Shown one piece after another: positions 44,039-54,401 of a stretch of DNA of 64,000 nucleotides. The position numbers and the translations under genes are program-made. Location: assembly GCA_026120035.1 (NCBI GenBank), contig JALRME010000047.1:62001-126000 (forward strand), given 5' to 3'. The notes under the pieces are model-generated. The model searched no databases. It was not told the origin of the DNA and saw nothing but the letters and a program-made list of their open reading frames with translations. The first letter of the stretch is position 1, and the number at the start of each line of letters is the position of its first letter. This DNA is from Coleophoma eucalyptorum (lineage: Eukaryota > Ascomycota > Leotiomycetes > Helotiales > Dermateaceae).

Positions 44039-47000
44039 ATGCCTAGGTCTTGTCCTCAAAGCGCCGATGATGTTTTCCAGATCAGAGTCGCGACCTGTCT
44101 TCGCGACTTTGACTTCACAATCTCTTTTGAGGAGACAGTATTCACGCTGATTCCTTGTATATTACTCTTGTTATTAGGCTCTGCCCGAATATGGGCGCTT
44201 AGTATGAGAGAACAGTGTACTCATATGGGGGCACTATACACGTGGAAGCTGGTACTTACTTACTTATCCTACCTTTTGTGGATCTAACCAGGGCTGACCA
44301 GTACTAATGTAGACTGCCATCGCGATCTTCGTTGCTGTGCAACTTTGTCTGTTGATCATTGCTTTAAAGAACGACCATACCCCAGGACTGTCTAACCAGG
44401 TCGTTGTTGTTGCCACTGCATTTTCATTCGTCACTGCTTGCGGCTTGGGACTTCTCTCGTCTCTGGAACACAAGAAGACAGTGAAACCCTCTACTTTGCT
44501 CGCCATATACCTCTTTGTAACCGTGTTATTGGATATTGCTCGGGTACGGACGCAGTGGCTCGCAAATTACAATGTCTCTTTTGCGGGGGTATTGACAGCA
44601 TCTCTCGTCTTCAAGCTCGTAATCTTAGTCCTTGAAGCACAAAGCAAAAGGGATCAACTGAAAACTCACGAGAGACCTAGTCCCGAGGAATGGAGTGGCT
44701 TTTACAGCAAAAGCCTATTCTTGTGGCTTATTCCCCTTTTACGAATCGGGTTTGGCAAAGTCCTGACCCTCGATGATTTGTACCGTATTGATGAGCAGCT
44801 ACTCGCTGCAAACCTTGCTCAGAGATTTGAAGCGAGGTGGAGTAACTGTGAGTATATGAAAGGAGATTCAAATGTTTTTTAAGCGGCAAATTCGCTAATG
44901 ATCGTTGATGTAATAGGCAAGAAAACGAGCAAGCATGCTTTTTTTGGTACAATTCTAAAAACTCTCGTCCCGTCTCTCGTGATCCCATTCTTCCCAAGAA
45001 TAATTTTGCTCGGTTTCACATTTGCACAACCATTTCTCATCGAAAGAGTTTTGCTCTTTCTCGCTGCGCCAGAAGATATGGACTCGAATAATATCGGTTA
45101 TGGTCTTATTGGCGCATATGTGGTTACTTATACTGGCCTTGCTGTAAGGCATCTATTAGACATTTAAGGTTAGCTGCTAATATACTTTAGCTATCCACAG
45201 GCTGGTACCAGTACCTTGTCTATCGTTTTATCACAATGTTCAGAGGAATTTTAGTCTCCGTGCTTTATAGAAAGACGTTGGATGTTTCTATCGTTGCTGC
45301 AAGTAGTTCAGCAGCAATGGTTTTAATGAGTACTGATGTGGAAAGAGTGGTAACTGCTTTACCAGCTGTGCATGAAATCTGGGCTGCAATTGCACAGGTT
45401 GCAATTGCTGGCTGGCTACTGCAAAGAGCCCTCGGATTTCCATTCTTCCTGCCGATCGTTCTATCGCTTGGTATGGAGTACTGGTGTTTTTATGATACAC
45501 TTTTGACTAATATAACGACCAGTCTGCGCTCTATTCGCCGGATCCTTATCCATACTTGCTGGTAAACGTCAGAAGGTTTGGCTTGATGCAATACAAGAGA
45601 GATTATGTTGGTTTGATGACCTGCTTGTTGGGAATTCGCTGATAAATTTAAGCAATTACGGGTGCCATGCTGAAATCGATGAAGAGCGTCAAATTGACAG
45701 GATTGACCGACAAACTGAGTGAAATTGTAGCAAACCTCCGTGCCAAGGAAATATCTTCCGCTTCTAAATTCAGGATTCTCCTCATGGGAATCGTCACCAT
45801 TGGTAACATGCCTCCTTGCCATATCTTGCAGATTGCATTTGTTTATTAATAGTTTCTAGCTTTCATACCACAGACTATTGCACCTGTGATAACCTTTAGT
45901 ATATACTTGTTAAAGGAAAATTCCCTCGCGCTCGGATCTGGGAAACTATTCTCGTCACTACTGCTGCTCAAACTAATTACACAGCCTATGAATACTATTT
46001 TCCAAGCCGGTCCAACCCTGGTTTCTGCTGTGGCCTGTCTATCCAGAATACAAGCATTCATTTTAGACGATAGTCGAAAAGATACACGTACTCAGAAATG
46101 TTCCTTAGCATCTCCAGATAACTTATCAGTACCTTCGAAGGAGCAAAGCAGCATCAAACTAACTACTACATCTCCTGAGGAGATATCCTCTTCATCTGAG
46201 AAGAAAGGCTGCACAACCAATTCAGCTATCTCTGTCCGAGATGGCATTTTTGGCTGGCCCCCTAGTGATCCCGCAGTTCTTCAGGATATTAATCTGGATA
46301 TCGAGTTCGCACGCTTGACCATGATTGTGGGACCTGTATCTTCCGGGAAGTCAACCTTACTGAAGGCACTACTCGGTGAGATCTCAAGCACGGCTGGACG
46401 TATTGATATCGCACGCAGCCGTATTGCATTTTGCGACCAAACGCCTTGGATCACAAATGCTACTTTACAGCAGAATATCCTAGGCTACTCTTCTTATGAT
46501 CGTGACTGGTACACGTCTGTTGTGCATGCCTGTGTTCTGGATCAAGATCTAGCCGTTCTCCCTGACGGAGATCAGACCGTGGTGGGGAGTAATGGTATTA
46601 ATCTAAGCGGCGGTCAGAAGCAACGGCTAGTAAGTCCTGATTGCTGATTTTTTTACTTTATGGCACTTAGCTGATCTATGCTAGGCAATCGCAAGAGCCG
46701 TCTACTCGAAACATGACATCGTAATCATGGATGATGTCCTCAGTGGACTTGATCTAAAAACAGAATCAGAGCTTTTCTGCCGGCTACTCGGTACTAACGG
46801 TCTTTTACGTAAATCAAATGCAGCTATAGTGCTTGCTACTAATGCTGGTATGTTCAAACTTCTATGACAGATATTGAATTGCTGACCTATCTATAAAAAG
46901 TACATCTTCTGCCCTTCGCTGATTATATCATCTCGATTAATAGTCTGGGTTCTATCTCAGAGCATGGGTCATTTCATGAATTGCGGTCCACGAGCGGCTA

Positions 47001-49402
47001 TGTAGCCAGCCTTAATATTATGCCAAGAACAGAAAGTATCCCAGGTCCATTACCGGTAGAAAATGGCGCTGAGTACCGCTTTGGTAAGCATAAAGCTGTT
47101 AAAGTCAACAAAGAATCTACGCGACAAACGGGTGATAACGAAGTATATATGTATTATCTCCGTTCGAATGGGGGTTTGAATTACACTATTTATCTCGTGC
47201 TACAGATTACTTGGGCTACCATGGGAAATTTCCCAAGTATGTATCACGCTTTATATGCAATTGTGCAATTCTCGAAAGGCAATACTAATGCTAAATGTTG
47301 TAGCACTCTGGCTCCAATGGTGGTCTAACTCTATCACTGCTGGAGACCCCCAAAACACCCATTACCTTCGCGGGTATGCTGGATTTCAATTGGCATACCT
47401 TGTAGTACTAGCTATGATTGGCTGGTAAGGTCTATTAACTCAAGGAATCCACCTATAATGTTGGATTATCTGATAGTAGGGCATGCTGATGTATCAACTC
47501 AGGCATATATTCTTGAACATGCAAGTCAAGTCTGGCAACAAGCTTCATCTGGTTCTCCTCCGAGCGGTCATGGCGTATGTTATAAATATATTAGGTCGAC
47601 TTTCCACTGACTGAGAGTTCAGCGCTCCAATGTCCTTTTTCAATAGTACTGACTCAGGTGTGATTATGAACATGTATGTAAAACTGTAAAAGGCCTATGC
47701 TCAAATTTCTGACCAGCTCAATTTTCAGCTTTAGTCAGGACTTGCAAGTTCTAGATGCCGATCTTCCATTTGCACTGCAAAATACTGTTGCGAGTAAGTT
47801 TCATTTGTACTAAGCCTTTGGATGACTCTAACTAGTGACTTAAGACGCATTGAACTCTATAGCACAAGCAATTTTGATCTTGCCAGCGTCTTACTGGCTT
47901 GGAATCTCGTTTCCATTCCTACTTGGTGCATTTTTCACAATACAGAAATTTTACCTGCGCACGTCAAGACAGCTCCGTCTCCTGGATATTGAGGCAAAAG
48001 GTCCTCTATAGTAAGTCTCAGTCCGCACCATCTGCGGGATAATCTGTTAAAATATTTGCAGCACTACTTTTATGGAATCTCTTGAAGGTCTTCCCACTAT
48101 CCGTGCCTTTGGGTGGCAACAACAGCTCGTAAAGCTCAACGACGAACACCTCGATGTCTCACAGAAGCCATTCTATCTCCTTTTCTGTGTCCAGCGATGG
48201 CTTACTCTTGTTCTGGACCTAGTGGTTGCTGGCCTGGCCACTATCGTAATAGTAGTAGCGGTCGAGTTAAGAGATGTTCAAACCGCCGGCTTTACAGGTG
48301 TCGCACTCTTCAATCTGGCCGGCTTGGCACAGACGATGACAACGACTGTTACGACATGGACACTAATGGAAGTGGCGATGGGTGCTGTGGCTCGTATTAA
48401 GAACTTTGGAAAGTCCACTCCCACTGAGCATCTATCTGTGGATAGTATAGAACCACCTCCAGAATGGCCTAGTCGTGGAGTGATCACCTTGAAAGATGTG
48501 GTGGCAACTTACAAGTAAGTGTTCTTCCTCGACGATTTAACCCCTTAACTCAATGCGTTCCTCCTTCTTAGGGATGGTTCTGTCAAAGCACTCAACAGCC
48601 TTTCGATAACAATAAGAGCCGGCGAGAAGGTGGGTGTCTGTGGACGGAGCGGAAGGTAAATTGTTAGAATTAGTATCTAAAGTGCCATTACTAATCGAAA
48701 ATAGTGGTAAAAGTTCGTTCACACTCGCTTTATTCCGCATGATTGATGTGCCATCCGGAAGTATCATCATTGACGATATCGATATCTCCACTATTTCACT
48801 CGATGTGCTCCGTTCCCGTATTAACACTATACCACAGGAGCCTTGTTTCTTTGGTGGGAACATCAGGGTCAATATAGATCCAAATAACCAAGCATCGGAT
48901 GCTGAGATATTCGATATCCTCGAGCGATCGAAGCTCTTACAAGCTGTTGAAAAGATGGGCGGACTTAATGCAAAGATGAACTCGGATGTTCTCTCACATG
49001 GACAGAGGCAATTATTCTGTCTCGCGAGAGCACTACTGTGCAAAAGCAAGATTGTTGTTTTGGATGAAGCGACTGCGAGGTACGTCTCTATGCATAGCTT
49101 CCTTGTGTCTGCTTCCCGCCTCGCCCAGAAGCTAATCATTTAAACCAAACAGCGTTGATATAGAAGTCGAACGTCTCATGCAGGAGATGATACGCTCGGT
49201 ATTTCACGGCTGCACCATCATCGCTATAGCGCACCGTCTTGAGACAATTCTGGACTTAGATAGAATTGCACTTATGGAGGATGGGAGGCTAATAGAGTGC
49301 GATGCTCCTGCGTTCCTTCTCGCAAGAGACTCTGCCTTCAGGCGACTCTATGAGGCGAATCGTAGCCAAGAGGATATTGTTGATAATGCAGAAGGTTCAT
49401 AA
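44039..49402 (+). CDS. ABCC-type (multidrug-resistance-protein-like) ABC transporter, 18 exons
   Basis: Exons: 44039-44251, 44313-44847, 44917-45143, 45191-45470, 45523-45606, 45653-45802, 45860-46629, 46685-46847, 46901-47236, 47304-47424, 47503-47574, 47623-47673, 47729-47793, 47863-48010, 48062-48514, 48572-48655, 48705-49079 and 49153-49402. All phases close, giving 1,458 residues, full length for the ABCC family. An N-terminal membrane domain precedes the two core halves. NBD1: Walker A GPVSSGKST, signature LSGGQKQRLA, Walker B VIMDDVLSGLD, with Asp where the catalytic Glu would be, as is common in 'degenerate' NBD1. NBD2: Walker A GRSGSGKSS (split by an intron), signature LSHGQRQLF, Walker B IVVLDEATA and H-loop AIAHRL. 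It should export conjugated or bulky organic anions from the cytosol. The exon 11 acceptor at 47502 is needed for phase; a nearer AG at 47479 would break the frame. Confidence 0.9.
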
Positions 49403-50575
49403 GCGCAAGCAATTCTTAGAACCAGAATAAAGGTGATACTGAATCAAGCTTATTTAGAACTATAGACACTTTTCCCCACTAATTTCAAGCTTACCCCACA
49501 TACGTCTTCATTTAGCCTGATTTAAGTACAATTGTTCTCTTGGTCGGCCTAGATTACGCTCTTATACTACTCTTCTAAGCTTTGGCAGAGGAAGTGGGAC
49601 AGTTTGGCATGTGGCAGTCAACGGTATGACTAAACTTATGGCTTCGGCCGTAGCAGTCCGTCGTTGTAAGAGTTTCGGTGAAGCACCTGAAGAAAATATT
49701 AGCATCATGAAACCAGTACGATACTTTAAGACTATATACGGACGCATTCACCACTGGTAAAGCGATATTCTCCATGATATAACACGTAAAATTTCCAAGG
49801 TGTGAGTGAGTGATTTAGGGTCGATTTTCCCTCTAAGCTTTGGGGTTTGCCTGGAATACAATCAAATCGCGATTAGGGGGCACATAAACATGCTATATAT
49901 CACTTTCAATACGTTTGAAACTATCAAAGAAGTCGGGCGTTGGGTAAGGCGACCAGGCTGACCATCTGTTCGCGAATCAGCATCTTCACAACACCTTTTG
50001 TAGCATAAACTTTAGATCTGCCTTCCATTTCCCGATTCTGAGAGCCCATTTGAGACTGAACAAGCTAGCCATCTATCCGCGAATAACCATCTTTATAAAA
50101 CTCTTTACAACATAAAATCTAGATCTACTTTCGATTATCCGATTCCGAAGGCATTTTGTAAGATAAACCAGGCGGACTACCTGCTCACGAATTAACTTCT
50201 TTAACAACACCCTTCAGGAGTGGACTGTAGATCTACACTCAATTTCCAGATTCAGAATTACTCTCGCCGTAACTTAGAGTAGCAGGATTATTGAGTATAG
50301 CCGCGATCTATCCATTTAAGGTAAACAACAACGTAGCTCAGGATATAGTCATATGACCTTGACGGATATACTATTATTCTATGACGGGGTATCTATCATA
50401 CAACACTATAGCCTTCTAGAAGGCTCTTCAGAGATTTGTTGCTATGAGAATAGACACAAATAACTCGTTATCTCTAAAACCTTAAACAGCCCAGTCAACC
50501 TATTGTAATTCGCTTTAGATACTTCACGCTAGATGTATTGTGCCTGAAGCCATGTATTCGCAAGATTAACTAGAC
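49403..50575. other. Intergenic tract with a degenerate tandem array
   Basis: 1,173 bp between the ABC transporter stop and the decayed gene at 50576. The section 49945-50265 is a threefold tandem repeat (separate entry). The rest is AT-rich without recognisable features. Confidence 0.5.
49945..50265. repeat. Degenerate tandem array, three ~107-bp units
   Basis: Units at about 49945-50050, 50051-50157 and 50158-50265. Each shares a CGCGAAT/CACGAAT word, a CATCTT/CTTCTTTA block, a run around CTTTACAACA/CACAACACC, TAGATCT and a final GATT(C)CGA/AGATTCAGA. Differences are mostly transitions. On the minus strand unit 1 has an open frame with GVVKMLIREQ, while units 2 and 3 have stops at matching places, so the array may be the decayed trace of a repeat-protein gene. 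Confidence 0.65.
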
Positions 50576-51206
50576 TTATACCGTGGATGATGCTACTCCT
50601 TCCATCTTTGCTTGATATTCTGCAAAGAACTCTCTGATAGGTTTGGTGGGATATTTGCGCCAGGATAAGCCACCGGCACGCTCATCCTCTGAAAGCTCTG
50701 GAGTAGCACCATTGAGGAAAATTCGATAATGGTTCCTACATGTATCTGAGTTCGTGCATATATAGGAGAAATTAAAATGTCTGAAAATGTAACATACTAG
50801 TCTTCATGTCAAGTAACAGCTAAATCCTATATAGTCTCCCATTCGTCAGTGAAAAAACATGAGTGGGTAGAATCTGCCCCTGTGGCTCAAAAAGGTAGCG
50901 CTTGGATTCATAATTGGTACTGATGCGCCGCAAATTGATCGGGCTAATATAGTTTATTGGCTTGGTGTCATGGAATCATTCCCAGTGATCATCGGTGATG
51001 TAAGGCACGTGTAAAAGCAAATCGACGACAGCCATAGATTTTCCTAGGTTGTGTAGAATCATGCGGTACTCGTCAGGCCAGCCCTCTGGTGGTGGTGTCT
51101 TGATAGACGAGGCGGGAAGGAATGGGTGAGAGATGAGGAAGGTGTAGAAGCTTGATACAATCTCGATGATTTCATCGCGACTCGTAACAGATAAGTTGTG
51201 TGCCAT
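50576..51206 (-). pseudogene. Decayed fungal gene of unknown function
   Basis: The first 76 residues from 51206 run in a good frame: an N-terminal helix with DEIIEIVSSFYTFL, then KTPPPEGWPDEY and VDLLLHVPYI. After DDHWE an in-frame TGA occurs, and the same frame continues with DTKPINYISPINLRR and PQGQILPTHVFSLTNGR, meets an in-frame TAG, and continues LLLDMKT. An intron and a last exon (about 50734-50579) give NHYRIFLNG, EDERAGGLSWRKYP and EFFAEYQAKM before TAA at 50576-50578. This resembles uncharacterised fungal proteins with the same layout. Both internal stops could come from CGA and CAG by single C to T changes. No splice site removes them, so I read it as a pseudogene. Confidence 0.65.
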
Positions 51207-51857
51207 TGTGTTTTGAATTATGGAACTAAGTCGTAATATGAGTATTATAACGAGCTTTACTATCGCGGGCGGATTTACTCGTGGCCGGGCAAATTAGGGC
51301 CGCAATACGAGCTAGAATACGACACGTGACCTATAAACCACCCTTATAGCACCTATAAAGACGCTTAAGGTGGCGTCTTATAGTAGTATTCAAATGAACA
51401 GGCTAAACAGGCTAATTTCCATATAATTAATTGAAGAATAACTCGCTTGAATAGAAGATCTTTTCGTTGTTAAGGTTAAATATAAGTAAAGATAGTACGT
51501 AAATTGCGCCTGATTATCAACAGTGATTGAGACTGAAAACATGGCATGCATGCCACCTATTTTAAGGTCACAGTAGCAATGGCGTTCTTAACATGTAAAC
51601 CAGAGCGCATGAGGACCGAGGGTTGATTTGGGTATTATCTGTGCGCGTTCATTCGGCCCAAGGCACAGCGAAAGGTACGTGCACCTACCCACAAGTTGAG
51701 AAAATACAAAGATAACAAAGAAACATCCGAGCTTTGGGCCTTAGTTGGAGCTATGGCGTTTAATGAAACAATTGGAATCGGCTCATATTTAAGTCCTCCC
51801 CGTTCATCGACGAGACCTTTGAAATCTTTCTTTTCTATTCACCCTCCACGAACCATC
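51207..51857. promoter_or_regulatory. AT-rich spacer upstream of the Ayg1-like gene
   Basis: 651 bp between divergent starts (the decayed gene and the hydrolase). It is AT-rich and includes a CACGTGACC word at about 51323. An upstream in-frame extension of the hydrolase (from 51696) is open but not family-like, so the start is placed at 51858. Confidence 0.4.
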
Positions 51858-53458
51858 ATGGCCGCTCCAAGTAGTCAATACTTTATTCAGGCAAACTTAA
51901 AGAATGTTGCTATTCATCACGAAAGTTGGGACCAATTATGGCAGACGAAATGGAAAAAACCAGCTACTATGGGCGTGTACCCGTTTATGTTTGGCACAGT
52001 TAAGGACTTCGAACCCATAGCCGCAGAGATGAAGAAGGTTCCTATAAATTCACTGTCGATTCCCCATGCGGAAAAGGAAGCTAAGAACATACTAGAAAGA
52101 CATGAAGGAACCCTATGACTGGGAGACTTATCCAGACCACTTTACTCCAAAGGCGGAAGAGTTAGAAAACATAGCGAAGGAAGCGGAAGCTGTCGGCAAG
52201 AAGGACAAGGCCTCGGAATACTACCTGTATTGTGCCTTTTAATACGTATAATTTCTTTTAACTTACAACCCACAGACGCTCCTCTGCTGTCTATCGGATT
52301 GCCCGATTTCCTGCTGTTAGGTCCGAGAAGCAACAAGTCGCATGGAATAAGTGCAAAGAAGTTATGCTCAAAGGCTTAAGGTTACAATTATGTTTCATTC
52401 CGAAGACTTGTATTTTTACTGACTATTTAAACTAGGTTAAAAGGCGAAGTAGAAGGCTTTTCGTCGGTGCATGAAGTTCTTGTTCCACACAATAATGGTA
52501 TCCAAGGCGAAGGCAAGTATATTCCAATTTACCATCAAGTGCCCGATATTGCTTCAGTTGAGAAGCCCGCTCCATGCGTGGTAATCATAACCGGCCTCGA
52601 TGGCTATCGTACCGAGCTCGTTGTATGGGCGGAAGGCTGGAGGAGACTCGGGATCGCAGTGGTCATAGTGGAGATACCGGGTACAGGAGACTCTCCTGCT
52701 GACCCGAAGGACCCCGAGAGCCCCGACAGGTTATACACGAGCTTACTAGACTGGATTGACTCACAAGAACGTATTAATAGTAAGATGGTCTGTGTATGGG
52801 GATTCTCTACCGGTGGATATTATGCTATTAGGTTAGCTTATACACATCCAAATCGCCTTGCCGGCTGCATTTCTCTTGGAGGTGGTTCTCACCACATGTT
52901 TGATCCCGAGTGGCTAGACGAAGTCAATCATTTAGAGTATCCATTTGAGTATGAATAACACCCTCCTAATTATACCAACCTATTACTAACCACTATTTCA
53001 GTCTAGCAGATACCTTATGTCACAAATTTGGATATGGCAATGATTTTAAAACCTTCAAGGAAGAAGCGTCAGACAAATTCTCTCTACTTAAAGGGGGTCT
53101 ATTGGACAAGCAAGTTTGTGCTAGATTACTTCTAGTCAATGTAAGTGGAGACTGCCCAACGCAAACGAGCTGCGAGACTAAGTTAATGGTTCATAAGGGT
53201 ACGGATGATGAAATATTTCCAATTGATGATTCCTACCTCACTTTACTTCATGGCCCCGTGAAGGAAGCTCGGTAAGGCTGTTGAAACCCATGATAAATTT
53301 AATTTCAAGCTAACTCTTCAAGTTTCATCCCGGGAGTAAAGCACATGGGCGAACCAGAATCTTTCTTCATTATTTTAAATTGGATATATAAACTTTTCGG
53401 TATTGAGGCCAACCCTGGTGCTCAGATGTCGACAATACCATTCAAATCACAATTTTAA
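51858..53458 (+). CDS. Ayg1-like alpha/beta hydrolase
   Basis: Seven exons: 51858-52037, 52096-52226, 52276-52380, 52436-52948, 53002-53140, 53198-53271 and 53323-53458, giving 425 residues. Conserved text includes VYPFMFGTVKDFEPI, EPYDWETYPDHFTP, YRIARFPAVRSEKQ and VVIITGLDGYRTEL. The nucleophile is the Ser of WGFSTGGYYAIR, the acid is in VNGTDDEIFPI, and the histidine in KHMGEPESF, the triad order of the family. The exon 1/2 junction is the weak point: either a 58-bp intron (GTTCCT..ACTAG) or a single-base frameshift near 52096 explains the phase change. Relatives shorten heptaketide naphthopyrones in pigment synthesis, or act on other polyketide-like esters. No polyketide synthase is visible in the window. 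Confidence 0.82.
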
Positions 53459-54401
53459 CAAAACAGGGGGAACTTGGAATCCATAGCTGTCTATTTATCC
53501 TAAAGTTTACCGTAAATATAGACTAGGTGTCACACTCAAATTTATATCAATTACTTGTAAACCTATTTCTTCCATTTCTGTATCTTGCTTTAATCTTATC
53601 CTTAGAGCCCTGCTATAATGAGTCAATACTCTAGACTGTATGAGTTTTGGAGAGTACTAAAATATGCTTCTGGTCACTTGATTTTCTGAATGGGTATGAG
53701 CTAGCTCTAGCGTAACGGTTAAAGAACGTTACGAATAGGTAACAAAAGGAGCAGTTGCATTGTATAACGAACTCGGTCTCGTGTGTCTGTAGAATACAAC
53801 GGCTTCCACCTTGTCTTTGGTCTTTATAGCCACTTCTATTTCTGAAGAGATGAGTTATTTCCAAGTTAACCTAAGTTTTCTTGCATTACAATGAATTAGT
53901 ACGAGGATCAATAGCGTCCTGTTACGCTACAGCCCTTCTAGTAAGGGAATTAGGGTTCCGTTTGCTGAATTTAGCGTCCACTGCCACATCGTAGTGCTAC
54001 ATAACTCACGTGACAATGATTAAATCCGCCATGCTTATGAAGTCACCTTCGGAGCCTTACTCTATCCCTATAACATTGAGGAAGTCTATGTGACAAGTCA
54101 TCCAGCCCCTTGCAGCCTAGCAAGCCCTCACTACAAATCACATGATCTCAGGCCTAACCTCGGCAGCAATTGACTAACTAGTCTCTAAATTCTCGGCTGT
54201 CTTCGCCCACTTATTCATACACATTGACACTGACGGGCGTCGTTGCTTTACCCTTTCAGTGCAATATAGACACAACTGTCGGTAATTGGCTAGTTTATTA
54301 TAGGCTTCCGGCGATCTAGGCTTATCTTAATCTATCTGACTCCACACATGCAAGTACTCGCGGTAGCATCAGGACGATCGTCCGGCAGAAGCACGAAAGG
54401 A
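53459..54401. promoter_or_regulatory. Promoter region of the 54402 regulator
   Basis: 943 bp, AT-rich, between two plus-strand genes. An ATG at 54348 is in frame with the regulator and could add 18 residues. A CACGTGAC word occurs at about 54007. No gene seen. Confidence 0.4.

Noticed and set aside
47425..47502. Apparent frameshift in the ABC transporter between exons 10 and 11
   Set aside because: The AG at 47479 breaks the frame, but the AG at 47502 restores it with conserved text, so the gene is intact.
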